Source: Enterococcus_C asini_A
GTDB taxonomy: Bacteria; Bacillota; Bacilli; Lactobacillales; Enterococcaceae
Reading direction: 5' to 3' (one strand)
NCBI RefSeq assembly: GCF_031928785.1
Contig: NZ_JARQAL010000002.1
DNA: 64,000 nt
Shown: piece by piece, positions 33,910 to 43,686 of the stretch
Layout: each line of letters starts with the position of its first letter
How positions within the stretch are numbered: the stretch's first letter is position 1
Translations under genes and position numbers: made by a program
Notes under the pieces: model-generated
The model's input: the letters and a program-made list of their open reading frames with translations, nothing else
Told to the model about the DNA's origin: nothing
Databases searched by the model: none

Positions 33910-34590
33910 ATGAAATTTGCAGTGATTGTCTTTCCTGGATCCAACTGTGACATGGATATGTTATGGGCGATTCAAGAGATTATGGGAGCTGAGGCGGAAT
34001 ATGTCCGTCACGATGCCACAAGTCTGGCAGGTTTTGATGGGGTCTTGTTACCTGGGGGCTTTTCTTACGGGGATTACCTTCGTTGTGGCGCCATTGCCCG
34101 TTTTTCACCGATTATGGCAGAAGTTATCCGCTTTGCCAAAGAAGGCAAACCAGTCTTTGGCACTTGTAACGGGTTCCAAGTTTTAACAGAAGCGGGACTG
34201 TTACCGGGAGCGTTGATTCGGAACAAGTCCTTACATTTTATTTGCAAAACCACACCGTTAAAAGTGGTGAACAATCAAACGAACTTTACCAGTGAGTACG
34301 TCGAAAATGAAGTGATTCAAATTCCGGTAGCTCACGGGGAAGGAAATTATATTTGTGACGAAGAAACGTTAGCAGAATTAAAAGCCAACAATCAAATCGT
34401 CTTTACTTATGAGGAAGACATTAACGGCAGTATGGAAAATATTGCAGGTATCGTCAATAAACAAGGCAATGTTTTGGGGATGATGCCTCATCCGGAACGG
34501 GCGATGGAAGAGCTATTAGGCTCTGCTGACGGCAAGCGTTTCTTTGCTTCAATTTTGAAAAACTTTGGAAAGGTGTCTGTGACCAAATGA
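33910..34590 (+). CDS. purQ: FGAM synthase subunit PurQ (glutaminase)
   Basis: A 226-residue class I glutamine amidotransferase that supplies ammonia to PurL. The nucleophile Cys is in VFGTCNGFQVL, and the partner His-Glu pair is in MMPHPERAMEE near the end. The start KFAVIVFPGSNCDMDM is characteristic. The ATG at 33910 lies behind GGAGGAAG, which is within the end of purS; the frame from 33880 is longer but overlaps purS heavily. The stop overlaps the purL start as ATGA. Confidence 0.96.
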   Translation: MKFAVIVFPGSNCDMDMLWAIQEIMGAEAEYVRHDATSLAGFDGVLLPGGFSYGDYLRCGAIARFSPIMAEVIRFAKEGKPVFGTCNGFQVLTEAGLLPGALIRNKSLHFICKTTPLKVVNNQTNFTSEYVENEVIQIPVAHGEGNYICDEETLAELKANNQIVFTYEEDINGSMENIAGIVNKQGNVLGMMPHPERAMEELLGSADGKRFFASILKNFGKVSVTK

Positions 34591-36803
34591 CGAACTTAGA
34601 ACCAACACCTCAAGAAATCAAAGACCAACGAATTTATGCGCAATGGGGCTTAACCGATGAAGAATATCGCATGATTTCAGAAGATATTTTAAATCGTTTG
34701 CCAAACTACACGGAAACCGGTTTGTTTTCGGTAATGTGGAGTGAGCACTGTTCTTATAAAAATTCCAAACCGGTTTTACGCAAGTTTCCTACTGAAGGTC
34801 CCCAAGTCTTACAAGGACCCGGTGAAGGTGCCGGAATTGTCGATATCGGCGACGGACAAGCGGTGGTTTTCAAAGCAGAAAGCCACAACCACCCTTCTGC
34901 TGTGGAACCTTATGAAGGGGCAGCGACTGGTGTCGGCGGGATTATCCGGGATATTTTTTCCATGGGGGCGCGTCCCATTGCGGTTCTGGACTCCCTACGT
35001 TTTGGGGAATTGGATAATGATCGTACCAAATACTTAGTCGAAGAAGTGGTTGCCGGAATTTCTGGTTACGGCAACTGTATCGGCATTCCCACAGTAGGCG
35101 GAGAAGTCGCTTTTGATCCTTGCTATTCTGGCAATCCATTAGTTAATGCCATGTGTGTCGGCTTGATTGACCACAAAGACATTCAAAAAGGCCAAGCAAA
35201 AGGTGTGGGCAACGCCATTATGTATGTAGGGGCGAAAACCGGCCGTGACGGGATTCACGGGGCGACGTTTGCTTCAGAAGAATTTTCAGAAGGGGAAGAA
35301 CAACAGCGTTCAGCAGTTCAAGTTGGGGATCCTTTTATGGAAAAACTCTTGTTGGAAGCTTGTTTGGAATTGATTTTAGACCACAGCGACATCTTAGTGG
35401 GGATTCAAGACATGGGGGCTGCGGGATTGGTTTCTTCTAGTTCCGAAATGGCTTCAAAAGCCGGTTCCGGTTTGAAATTGTACTTAGACGATGTGCCTCA
35501 ACGGGAAACTGGCATGTCGCCTTATGAAATGATGCTCTCTGAATCCCAAGAACGGATGCTGATCTGTGTCAAAAAAGGTGCCGAAGACCAAGTGGTGGAA
35601 CTCTTCCATAAGTATGATTTAGATGCGGTAACCATAGGTGAGGTAACGGATGACGGGCAATATCGTTTGTATCACAAGGGTGTGGAAGTGGCAAACTTGC
35701 CTGTGGATGCTTTGGCAGAAGATGCGCCAACTTATTACAAAGAATACACAGAACCGGCACGGATTAAAGAATTTGCAGCGATGAAAGATTTCGAGCCGGT
35801 GGTAAATGATGCTACGGCGACTTTTATCGCGTTATTGCAACAACCAACCATTGCTTCGAAAAAATCAATTTACGAAACCTATGACGCTCAAGTGCGCACC
35901 AATACGGTAGTTTTACCCGGCTCTGATGCAGCAGTTTTGCGGGTACGGGGAACCAATAAAGCTTTAGCCATGACCACCGACTGCAATGCTCGCTATCTTT
36001 ATTTGAATCCTGAAATCGGCGGTCAAATTGCAGTAGCGGAAGCGGCTCGTAATATCGTGGCTAGTGGCGGACAACCCTTAGCCATTACTGACTGTTTAAA
36101 CTACGGTTCTCCAGACAAACCTGAAGGCTTCTGGGAATTGTGGACTTCGGCAGACGGGTTAGCGGAAGCTTGTCGCACATTGAACACGCCGGTAATTTCC
36201 GGGAATGTATCCATGTACAATGAAACAGACGGCAAAGCGATTTATCCAACACCGATGATCGGCATGGTGGGTCTAGTTAAAGAATTGGCACATGTGACCA
36301 CTCAAGACTTTAAAGAAAGTGGGGATTTGGTTTATGTCTTAGGGGAAACCCGAGGAGACTTTAACGGTTCTGAATTGCAAAAAATGCAACTGGGGCGCAT
36401 TGAAGGTCGTTTAATGGACTTTGACTTAGCCGAAGAAAAAGCCCATCAAGATTTGGTGTTACAAGCCATTCAAGCAGGGGTCGTAGCCAGTGCCCATGAC
36501 TGTTCAGAAGGGGGCTTGGCCGTGGCTTTAGCAGAAAGTTGTTTTAAAAACAATCTTGGTCTTAAAGTGACACTAGACATGCCAAAAGAAAATTTCTTCT
36601 CAGAAACCCAGTCACGCTTTGTTCTTTCAGTTAAACCGGACGATCAAGGGGCCTTTGAAGCGTTGGTGCCACAAGCGGTTCTGGCAGGAGAGGTCGTGGA
36701 CAATGGTGTGATTACCATCAATGGAAATAATGGGGCAATCAGTCTAAATACTAGCACTGCCAAGGAATTATGGGAGGAAGCCATTCCATGTCTTATGAAG
36801 TAA
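34587..36803 (+). CDS. purL: FGAM synthase subunit PurL (synthetase)
   Basis: A 738-residue short-form PurL that turns FGAR into FGAM with ATP and ammonia from PurQ. Its two AIR-synthase-like halves are visible: the ATP/metal segment MWSEHCSYKNSK, the SHNHPSAVEPYEGAATGVGG motif, then GIQDMGAAGLVSSSSEMA and the second-half AHDCSEGGLAVALAES. It overlaps purQ by four bases and purF by 16 bases. The length agrees with the PurS-dependent class. Confidence 0.97.
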   Translation: MTNLEPTPQEIKDQRIYAQWGLTDEEYRMISEDILNRLPNYTETGLFSVMWSEHCSYKNSKPVLRKFPTEGPQVLQGPGEGAGIVDIGDGQAVVFKAESHNHPSAVEPYEGAATGVGGIIRDIFSMGARPIAVLDSLRFGELDNDRTKYLVEEVVAGISGYGNCIGIPTVGGEVAFDPCYSGNPLVNAMCVGLIDHKDIQKGQAKGVGNAIMYVGAKTGRDGIHGATFASEEFSEGEEQQRSAVQVGDPFMEKLLLEACLELILDHSDILVGIQDMGAAGLVSSSSEMASKAGSGLKLYLDDVPQRETGMSPYEMMLSESQERMLICVKKGAEDQVVELFHKYDLDAVTIGEVTDDGQYRLYHKGVEVANLPVDALAEDAPTYYKEYTEPARIKEFAAMKDFEPVVNDATATFIALLQQPTIASKKSIYETYDAQVRTNTVVLPGSDAAVLRVRGTNKALAMTTDCNARYLYLNPEIGGQIAVAEAARNIVASGGQPLAITDCLNYGSPDKPEGFWELWTSADGLAEACRTLNTPVISGNVSMYNETDGKAIYPTPMIGMVGLVKELAHVTTQDFKESGDLVYVLGETRGDFNGSELQKMQLGRIEGRLMDFDLAEEKAHQDLVLQAIQAGVVASAHDCSEGGLAVALAESCFKNNLGLKVTLDMPKENFFSETQSRFVLSVKPDDQGAFEALVPQAVLAGEVVDNGVITINGNNGAISLNTSTAKELWEEAIPCLMK

Positions 36804-38230
36804 AAAGTTTAAATGAAGAGTGTGGGATTTTCGGTGTGTGGGGACATCCGGAAGCGTCTAGCGTGACTTATTTTGGTCTGCATTCTTTGCAACACCGGGG
36901 GCAAGAAGGAGCCGGCATCGTCTCAAATGATGCCGGGGTACTGCATGGTTATCGCGATTTAGGCTTATTATCAGAAGTTTTTAAAGATGATCGGGACTTG
37001 CAAAAATTAAAGGGGAATGCGGCGATTGGCCACGTGCGTTATGCCACAGCAGGTAATGGCAGTGTGGACAATATCCAGCCTTTTCTCTTTAAGTTTTACG
37101 ACTGTTCCTGTGGTTTGGCCCACAATGGTAATTTAACCAATGCCAAAAGTTTACGACGAGAATTAGAAGCCGATGGGGCGATTTTTCATTCCAACTCGGA
37201 TACAGAAATTTTAATGCACTTGATTCGTCGTTCTCGGGCTACGACTTGGTTAGATAAACTAAAAGAAGCCTTAAATACCGTTAAAGGGGGCTTTGCCTAC
37301 ATCCTCATGCGGGAAGACTGCATGGTAGCGGCCCTTGATGCCAATGGCTTTCGACCGCTAGCAATTGGTCAGATGAAAAACGGCGCTTATGTAATTGCTT
37401 CTGAGACCTGTGCTTTAGAAGTAATCGGCGCGGAGTTTGTGCGAGATGTGCAGCCGGGAGAAATCATTATTATTAATGACGAAGGTTTTACGGTGGATCA
37501 CTTTACCACCGATACCCAACACGCCATTTGTTCCATGGAATACATTTACTTTGCCCGCCCGGATTCTAATATTGCTGGTGTCAATGTCCACACTGCCCGG
37601 AAAAATATGGGCCGGATTTTGGCTCAAGAAGCACCAGTTGATGCGGATATGGTCATCGGCGTGCCCAATTCGTCATTGTCTGCTGCCAGTGGTTATGCCG
37701 AAGCTTCCGGGATTCCTTACGAGCAAGGTTTGGTAAAAAATCAATACATCGCCCGGACGTTTATTCAGCCCACTCAGGAATTACGAGAACAAGGGGTGCG
37801 CATGAAGCTTTCAGCCGTGCGGGGAGTGGTCGCGGGTAAAAAAGTGATTATGGTAGATGATTCTATTGTCCGGGGCACGACCAGTCGGCGGATTGTTCAG
37901 CTGTTAAAAGAAGCCGGGGCCTTGGAAGTTCACGTGCGCATTGCGTCGCCACCATTGAAATATCCTTGTTTTTACGGCATTGATATTCAGACTAGAAAAG
38001 AACTGATTGCCGCCAATCACACAGTAGATGAAATTCGGGAGTGTATCGGGGCGGATTCTTTAAGCTTTTTAAGTGAAGAAGGCTTGATTGAAGCCATAGG
38101 ATTGGATTTTGATGCACCTTACTCTGGTTTGTGTATGGCTTATTTCAACGGAGACTATCCAACGCCGCTGTACGATTACGAAGAACAATATCAGGCTTCC
38201 TTAAAAGAAAAAGTCTCATTTTTTAACTAA
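36788..38230 (+). CDS. purF: Amidophosphoribosyltransferase
   Basis: A 480-residue enzyme for the first committed step, PRPP plus glutamine to phosphoribosylamine. The precursor starts MSYEVKSLNEE and the N-terminal nucleophile after processing is Cys12 in CGIFGVWG. The PRPP loop is VIMVDDSIVRGTTSRR. The start at 36788 follows GGAGGAAG inside purL; the longer frame is not needed. Of the four iron-sulfur cysteines known in the B. subtilis enzyme, those in AICSMEY and YPCFYG are present, but the C-terminal CGQC motif reads SGLC, so one ligand is lost. A labile or missing cluster is inferred. Confidence 0.96.
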   Translation: MSYEVKSLNEECGIFGVWGHPEASSVTYFGLHSLQHRGQEGAGIVSNDAGVLHGYRDLGLLSEVFKDDRDLQKLKGNAAIGHVRYATAGNGSVDNIQPFLFKFYDCSCGLAHNGNLTNAKSLRRELEADGAIFHSNSDTEILMHLIRRSRATTWLDKLKEALNTVKGGFAYILMREDCMVAALDANGFRPLAIGQMKNGAYVIASETCALEVIGAEFVRDVQPGEIIIINDEGFTVDHFTTDTQHAICSMEYIYFARPDSNIAGVNVHTARKNMGRILAQEAPVDADMVIGVPNSSLSAASGYAEASGIPYEQGLVKNQYIARTFIQPTQELREQGVRMKLSAVRGVVAGKKVIMVDDSIVRGTTSRRIVQLLKEAGALEVHVRIASPPLKYPCFYGIDIQTRKELIAANHTVDEIRECIGADSLSFLSEEGLIEAIGLDFDAPYSGLCMAYFNGDYPTPLYDYEEQYQASLKEKVSFFN

Positions 38231-38245
38231 GAAAAGAGGAAAATC

Positions 38246-39286
38246 ATGGCAAACGCATATCAAAAAGCTGGCGTGGATGTAGAAGCCGGCTATGAAGTAG
38301 TGGAGCGAATCAAAAAACATGTGAAAAAAACTGAACGCCTTGGTGTCATGGGAGCCATTGGCGGCTTTGGTGGTTGCTTTGATTTAAGCCAATTTGCAGT
38401 CAAAGAACCGGTTTTGATTTCGGGTACCGATGGCGTGGGCACAAAATTAATGCTAGCCATCCAAGCCGACAAACACGACACCATCGGCATTGACTGTGTG
38501 GCCATGTGTGTCAATGACATTGTGGCCCAAGGCGCAGAACCGCTGTACTTTCTAGATTATATCGCCACTGGCAAAAACGTGCCGGCTCGCTTGGAACAAG
38601 TAGTGGCGGGAGTTGCTAGTGGCTGTGTGGAAGCTGGGGCTGCCTTAATCGGTGGTGAAACGGCAGAAATGCCGGGCATGTATGACGAAGCAGACTATGA
38701 TTTGGCAGGCTTTGCAGTGGGGATTGCCGAAAAAAGCCAGTTGGTGACAGGGGATAAAATCAAAGCTGGGGATGTTTTATTAGGACTTACCAGCTCTGGG
38801 GTTCATTCCAATGGTTTTTCCTTAGTCCGAAAAGTTTTCTTTGAGCAAAATGATTTTACCCTCATGAGTCAATTGCCAGAATTTGAGGGACAAACCTTGG
38901 GAGAAGTTTTATTGACTCCAACTCGGATTTATGTAGAGACATTGTTGCCATTAGTCAAAGCCGAGTTAGTCAATGGGATTTCTCATATTACCGGCGGCGG
39001 CTTTGTGGAAAATATTCCCCGGATGTTGCCAGAAGGCCTTAGTGCAGAGATTACCTTAGGCACATGGCCAGTCTTGCCAGTTTTCGATGCTTTGGCAAAA
39101 TACGGCGAAATTCCAGAGATGGAAATGTATGAAATCTTCAATATGGGCATCGGTATGGTCTTAGCTGTGGCTCCAGAAAAGATTGCGGCAGTAAAAGAAA
39201 ACTTGGCAAAACTAGGGGAAACCTGCTACGAGATTGGTCAAGTGACTAAAAATTCGGCAGCTATCACCTTTAAGGAGTCCTTATGA
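38246..39286 (+). CDS. purM: AIR synthetase
   Basis: A 346-residue phosphoribosylformylglycinamidine cyclo-ligase that closes the imidazole ring with ATP. The motifs ISGTDGVGTKLMLA, CVNDIVAQGAEPLYFLDYIATG and GGETAEMPGMY are diagnostic, and HITGGGFVENIPRMLPEG is the usual ATP-site element. AAGAGG precedes the ATG at 38246, 15 bases after purF. Its stop overlaps the purN start by four bases. Confidence 0.97.
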   Translation: MANAYQKAGVDVEAGYEVVERIKKHVKKTERLGVMGAIGGFGGCFDLSQFAVKEPVLISGTDGVGTKLMLAIQADKHDTIGIDCVAMCVNDIVAQGAEPLYFLDYIATGKNVPARLEQVVAGVASGCVEAGAALIGGETAEMPGMYDEADYDLAGFAVGIAEKSQLVTGDKIKAGDVLLGLTSSGVHSNGFSLVRKVFFEQNDFTLMSQLPEFEGQTLGEVLLTPTRIYVETLLPLVKAELVNGISHITGGGFVENIPRMLPEGLSAEITLGTWPVLPVFDALAKYGEIPEMEMYEIFNMGIGMVLAVAPEKIAAVKENLAKLGETCYEIGQVTKNSAAITFKESL

Positions 39287-39858
39287 GATTTGCGGTGTTA
39301 GCTTCTGGTAATGGGAGCAATTTTGAAGCCATTGTCAAGGCTTGGGAAGCGGGGGAAATCCCCGGAGAATTAGCCATGGTGTTTGCCAATCACCACGAAG
39401 CCTTTGTTTTACAGCGAGCTAACAAGCATCAGATCCCGGCTTTTAGTTTTACGGTAAAAGAACAAGGGGGCAAGGAAGCCTATGAAGCCGCCTTACTGGA
39501 GTTATTGCAAGAACAAGCAATTGATTTTGTGATTTTAGCCGGTTACTTGCGGATTTTAAGTAAAGACATTATCGAAGCTTTTCCGAAGCGAATTTTAAAT
39601 ATTCATCCTTCTTTACTGCCAAGTTTTCCCGGTCTTCACGGGATTCAAGAAGCTTTTGACTACGGAGTGAAAATCACCGGGGTTACCGTGCATTATGTGG
39701 ACTGTGGCCTAGATACCGGGCCGATTGTAGCCCAAGAAGCAGTTCTAGTGGAAAAAGCCGATACCTTAGCAAGTTTAGAAGCCAAAATTCATCAAGTGGA
39801 GCATCAGCTCTATCCGAAAGTGATTGCCGAATGTTTAAAAAAGGAGAGTAATTCATGA
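39283..39858 (+). CDS. purN: GAR transformylase
   Basis: A 191-residue folate-dependent glycinamide ribonucleotide formyltransferase. The start FAVLASGNGSNFEAI, the catalytic region ILAGYLRILSKDIIEAFPKRILNIHPSLLPSFPG with Asn-His, and VHYVDCGLDTGPIVAQE with the catalytic Asp are all present. It overlaps purM at its start and purH at its end by four bases each, so translation is probably coupled. The usual purN length is about 190 residues, as here. Confidence 0.97.
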   Translation: MRFAVLASGNGSNFEAIVKAWEAGEIPGELAMVFANHHEAFVLQRANKHQIPAFSFTVKEQGGKEAYEAALLELLQEQAIDFVILAGYLRILSKDIIEAFPKRILNIHPSLLPSFPGLHGIQEAFDYGVKITGVTVHYVDCGLDTGPIVAQEAVLVEKADTLASLEAKIHQVEHQLYPKVIAECLKKESNS

Positions 39859-41396
39859 AAAAACGTGCACTGATTAGTGTTTCTGATAAAACTGGCGTAG
39901 TGGACTTTGCCAAAGGTCTGGTTGCAGCTGGACTGGAAATCATTTCTACGGGAGGAACTAAAAAAGCCTTAGACGAAGCCGGTGTTCCTACTTTAGCCAT
40001 TGAAGAAGTCACCGGTTTTCCGGAAATGATGGATGGCCGGGTCAAAACTTTGCATCCAAAAATTCACGGCGGGCTTTTAGGTCGCCGGGATTTAGCCAGT
40101 CACATGGAAGCTATGAAAACATATGGCATTACCGAAATTGATGTGGTGGTAGTGAACCTGTATCCTTTTAAAGAGACCATTGAAAAGCCAGAGGTAACGG
40201 AAGCCGATGCCATTGAAAACATTGACATCGGTGGTCCTTCTATGTTGCGTTCAGGGGCAAAAAACTTTGCTTCTGTGGCGGTAGTGGTGGACCCTCTTGA
40301 TTACGCCTTAGTTTTAGAAGAATTACAAAACGGGGGCACGACATTAGCCACTCGCAAATATTTGGCAGCCAAAGTCTTCCGCCATACTGCGGCTTACGAT
40401 GCGTTGATTGCCGGCTACTTAACCGACTTAGTAGGAGAAAAAGAACCGGAAAAACTGACGTTAACCTATGATTTGAAGCAATCTTTACGCTATGGGGAAA
40501 ACAGCCACCAAAAAGCTGCTTTTTATCAAGACGCGCTACCGGTTTCTTATTCCATTGCCCAAGCCAAACAACTTCACGGTAAGGAATTGTCTTACAACAA
40601 TATTAAAGATGCGGATGCCGCTTTACGAATTGCTAGAGAATTCAGCGAACCTACAGTGGTGGCATTAAAACACATGAACCCTTGTGGCATCGGTACTGGT
40701 GAGACCATTGAAGCGGCCTATGACTACGCCTATGCTGCCGATCCAGTTTCCATTTTTGGCGGGATTTTAGTGGCCAATCGCCCCATTGATTTGGCTACGG
40801 CGGAAAAAATGCACAAACTCTTCTTGGAAATCATCATTGCACCTTCCTTTGATGAAGCGGCTTTTGACGTCCTTAGTGCTAAGAAGAATCTACGCTTGAT
40901 GACATTAGACTTTAGTCAAAAAGATCACAGTACGGCCAGTGAAAAAGTTTCAGTTTTAGGGGGACTTTTAGTCCAAGACCAAGATGTGCTAGCTGAAAAG
41001 GCAGAGGATTGGGAAGTGGTTACCAAACGCCAACCTACTAAAGAAGAGCGTAAAGCCTTGGAATTTGCTTGGAAAGCCGTGAAACACGTGAAGTCCAACG
41101 CCATTGTGGTGGCCAATGAACATCAAACAGCCGGCATTGGTGCCGGTCAAATGAACCGGGTAGGCTCAGTGAAAATTGCCATTCAGCAAGCCGAAGAAGC
41201 GGGCTTACTAGAAGGCGCAGTCTTAGCCTCAGACGCATTCTTCCCTATGGCTGACAGCGTAGAATATGCCGTGGCTCATGGGATTAAAGCCATTGTGCAA
41301 CCTGGAGGCAGTATCAAAGATCAGCTTTCCATTGAGGCAGCAGATGAAGCCGGGATCGCCATGGTCTTCACCAAGGTGCGCCATTTTAGACATTAA
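39855..41396 (+). CDS. purH: AICAR transformylase / IMP cyclohydrolase
   Basis: A 513-residue bifunctional enzyme for the last two steps to IMP. The N-terminal cyclohydrolase part shows ALISVSDKTGVVDFAKGL and GGTKKALDEAGV with MMDGRVKTLHPKIHGG. The C-terminal transformylase part has the ELSYNNIKDADAALR segment and VALKHMNPCGIGTG, ending with ALASDAFFP-like LASDAFFPMADSVE. The ATG at 39855 overlaps purN. A 35-base gap leads to purD. Confidence 0.97.
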   Translation: MKKRALISVSDKTGVVDFAKGLVAAGLEIISTGGTKKALDEAGVPTLAIEEVTGFPEMMDGRVKTLHPKIHGGLLGRRDLASHMEAMKTYGITEIDVVVVNLYPFKETIEKPEVTEADAIENIDIGGPSMLRSGAKNFASVAVVVDPLDYALVLEELQNGGTTLATRKYLAAKVFRHTAAYDALIAGYLTDLVGEKEPEKLTLTYDLKQSLRYGENSHQKAAFYQDALPVSYSIAQAKQLHGKELSYNNIKDADAALRIAREFSEPTVVALKHMNPCGIGTGETIEAAYDYAYAADPVSIFGGILVANRPIDLATAEKMHKLFLEIIIAPSFDEAAFDVLSAKKNLRLMTLDFSQKDHSTASEKVSVLGGLLVQDQDVLAEKAEDWEVVTKRQPTKEERKALEFAWKAVKHVKSNAIVVANEHQTAGIGAGQMNRVGSVKIAIQQAEEAGLLEGAVLASDAFFPMADSVEYAVAHGIKAIVQPGGSIKDQLSIEAADEAGIAMVFTKVRHFRH

Positions 41397-41431
41397 ACCA
41401 GTGTAGGGTGTTTTGAAAGGAGCGGGAATTG

Positions 41432-42685
41432 TTGAAATTACTCGTGGTAGGAAGCGGCGGTCGGGAGCATGCCATCGCCAAAAAGTTAAAAAATGATCCT
41501 AAAGTCAGTATGGTGTTTTGTGCTCCCGGCAATCCCGGGATGCAGACTGATGGCATTGAACGGGTGGCGATACAAGAAAGCGACCATCAAGGATTGATTT
41601 CTTTCTGTCAAAAAGAAGCCATTGATTGGACTTTTGTGGGACCAGAAGCTCCACTAGCCGCCGGCATTGTGGATGATTTTGAAGCAGCAGGACTAAAAGC
41701 CTTTGGGCCGAAAAAAGCTGCTGCTAAAATCGAAGGTTCCAAGGACTTTGCCAAACAAATAATGCTGAAAAATCAAATTCCTACAGCGAAACACCAAACC
41801 TTTACGGAATTTGAAGCAGCCAAAGCCTATGTAATCGCCCAAGGTGCGCCAATTGTGATCAAAGCCGATGGACTAGCAGCCGGAAAAGGTGTCGTGGTGG
41901 CGGAAACGACAGGTCAAGCCATTGCGGCATTGTCAGAGATGTTAGAAGACAATAAATTTGGTGACAGCGGTGCTCGGGTGGTGGTGGAAGAATTTTTAGC
42001 CGGAGAAGAATTTTCTTTGTTGGCCTTTGTGCGCAATGAAAAAGTCTATCCCATGGTGATTTCCCAAGACCACAAACGAGCTTACGACGGTGATGTAGGC
42101 CCCAATACCGGGGGGATGGGAGCTTATTCACCAGTACCGCAAATTCCAGAGGAAATGGTAGCGCAGGCGGTAACGGAAATACTGGAACCGGCAGCTTTAG
42201 GCATGATTAAAAACGGCACGCCTTTTACCGGAATTTTGTATGCCGGCTTAATCGCCACTAAAGAAGGAGCCAAAGTCATCGAATTCAACGCTCGCTTTGG
42301 GGATCCAGAAACCCAAGTGGTCTTGCCTCGTTTAACCAGCAGTCTAGCAGATATCATCACGGCATTGTTACAAGACGAAGAACCGGTTTTGACTTGGAGC
42401 GATGAGGCAACTTTTGGTGTAGTAGTAGCGGCAGAAGGCTATCCTGGAACTTATGAAAAAGGAATGGTCCTACCTAAAATCGCCAATTCCGAGGTAGCGG
42501 TTTATTATGCCGGAGTAGCCGAAGAGAAAAATCAGCTGGTGGCCAATGGGGGACGGATTTTCTTAGTGGAAGCACAAGGAGAAACTTTGTCAGAAGCTCG
42601 CCAAAAAGTTTATCACACTTTAGCTGCAGCAGACTTGCCTAAGATGTTTTATCGCAAAGACATTGGAGCAAAAGCGCTGAAATAG
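41432..42685 (+). CDS. purD: GAR synthetase
   Basis: A 417-residue ATP-grasp ligase joining phosphoribosylamine to glycine. The start KLLVVGSGGREHAIAKKL, the grasp loop IVIKADGLAAGKGVVVA, DHKRAYDGDVGPNTGGMGAYSP and FNARFGDPETQVVLPRL are diagnostic. Two adjacent TTG starts exist; 41432 is chosen because AAAGGAG is nine bases away and the product then begins like known PurD proteins, while 41429 is the alternative. A strong terminator 16 bases after the stop closes the nine-gene operon. Confidence 0.96.
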   Translation: MKLLVVGSGGREHAIAKKLKNDPKVSMVFCAPGNPGMQTDGIERVAIQESDHQGLISFCQKEAIDWTFVGPEAPLAAGIVDDFEAAGLKAFGPKKAAAKIEGSKDFAKQIMLKNQIPTAKHQTFTEFEAAKAYVIAQGAPIVIKADGLAAGKGVVVAETTGQAIAALSEMLEDNKFGDSGARVVVEEFLAGEEFSLLAFVRNEKVYPMVISQDHKRAYDGDVGPNTGGMGAYSPVPQIPEEMVAQAVTEILEPAALGMIKNGTPFTGILYAGLIATKEGAKVIEFNARFGDPETQVVLPRLTSSLADIITALLQDEEPVLTWSDEATFGVVVAAEGYPGTYEKGMVLPKIANSEVAVYYAGVAEEKNQLVANGGRIFLVEAQGETLSEARQKVYHTLAAADLPKMFYRKDIGAKALK

Positions 42686-42701
42686 GCTTAACGATTGAAA
42701 A

Positions 42702-42744
42702 GACAAGCCACTTCTATTTTCAACGGAAGTGGCTTGTCCTTTTT
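42702..42744 (+). terminator. Terminator of the purC-purD operon
   Basis: GACAAGCCACTTC pairs perfectly with GAAGTGGCTTGTC around an 11-base loop, followed by CTTTTTG. Confidence 0.92.
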
Positions 42745-42790
42745 GTTTGCTGTTTAGTACGGGTTGTAAGCAGTATTTGATTGCAGTGGG

Positions 42791-43474
42791 TTATTTCATG
42801 GTAATCCCTTGGAAAATCATGACCAAGGCGGGCCAGACGATATTCATGGAATTAAACATCCAGTGGGTGAATATTGAACCCCAAATATTATCGTAAAAGA
42901 AGTAAATCAAGGCAAAGTAACCGCCTAGAATCATATAAGGAATGGTTTGAACCACATCAAAGTTAAAGTTAGCCAAGTGAGCCAAACCAAATAAAGCAGA
43001 AGAGACAAAGAACATAATCACTTTCAAAGTGCGTTGGTTGATTTTGCCAAAAAGCAAATAACGGAAAGTGATTTCTTCAGCAAAAGCGGCTAAAAACGGT
43101 GGAATTGCGGTGATCAAAATATTGATACCGCTGGAAATCAACAGTTGTTTTGTACTGATAGTCAAACTTTCCATTCCCAATCGAGTCCATTTTAAAACCA
43201 GGGCGGCCAAAAAGACTAAACCGATATTAATTAAAAATTTCAGCCATCCCCATTTCGTCCAATACAAACGCCATTGGCTGGCCAGAAATTTACGAAAGCT
43301 GATGATGGTAATTAAAAAAGCTACAATTGCTAAAAAAATGACCAGAGCTAATGAAAAATTAGGGCTTGCTTTAATAGCTGGGATTTTTCCTAATAGATTT
43401 CCTAAGATCATTTCCATGGGGATGATGAGTAGTGCCCAAAACTCTTTTGGGGAATTTTTAACGTTATTTTCCAT
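42791..43474 (-). CDS. CPBP family intramembrane metalloprotease
   Basis: A 227-residue membrane protein with about six helices and the CAAX-protease/bacteriocin-processing motifs: EEITFR in FAEEITFRYLLFG, His in SSALFGLAHLANFN and the final THWMFNS. In lactic acid bacteria such proteins often take part in bacteriocin self-immunity or membrane-protein processing, but no bacteriocin gene is visible here. The ATG at 43474 follows AAAGGACGG; a longer frame to 43543 has no ribosome site. The gene is monocistronic and divergent from the aldo-keto reductase. Confidence 0.9.
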   Translation of the reverse strand: MENNVKNSPKEFWALLIIPMEMILGNLLGKIPAIKASPNFSLALVIFLAIVAFLITIISFRKFLASQWRLYWTKWGWLKFLINIGLVFLAALVLKWTRLGMESLTISTKQLLISSGINILITAIPPFLAAFAEEITFRYLLFGKINQRTLKVIMFFVSSALFGLAHLANFNFDVVQTIPYMILGGYFALIYFFYDNIWGSIFTHWMFNSMNIVWPALVMIFQGITMK

Positions 43475-43686
43475 ATTTAATCCGTCCTTTTTTGAAAAAA
43501 TTTTATTGCTGTGATGACTATACCAATAAATGAAGTATAACACTGAGATTATGCTCTTAATTATCGTTTTTTTTGATAGATTCAGAAAATAGCGATTTTC
43601 TATCGGTAGATAATCAGCGAGATTTGAACGCCTTTTTGCTTAATTATGCTACACTAAAGGAGAAATCAATCGAAGGAGGAAAAAAC

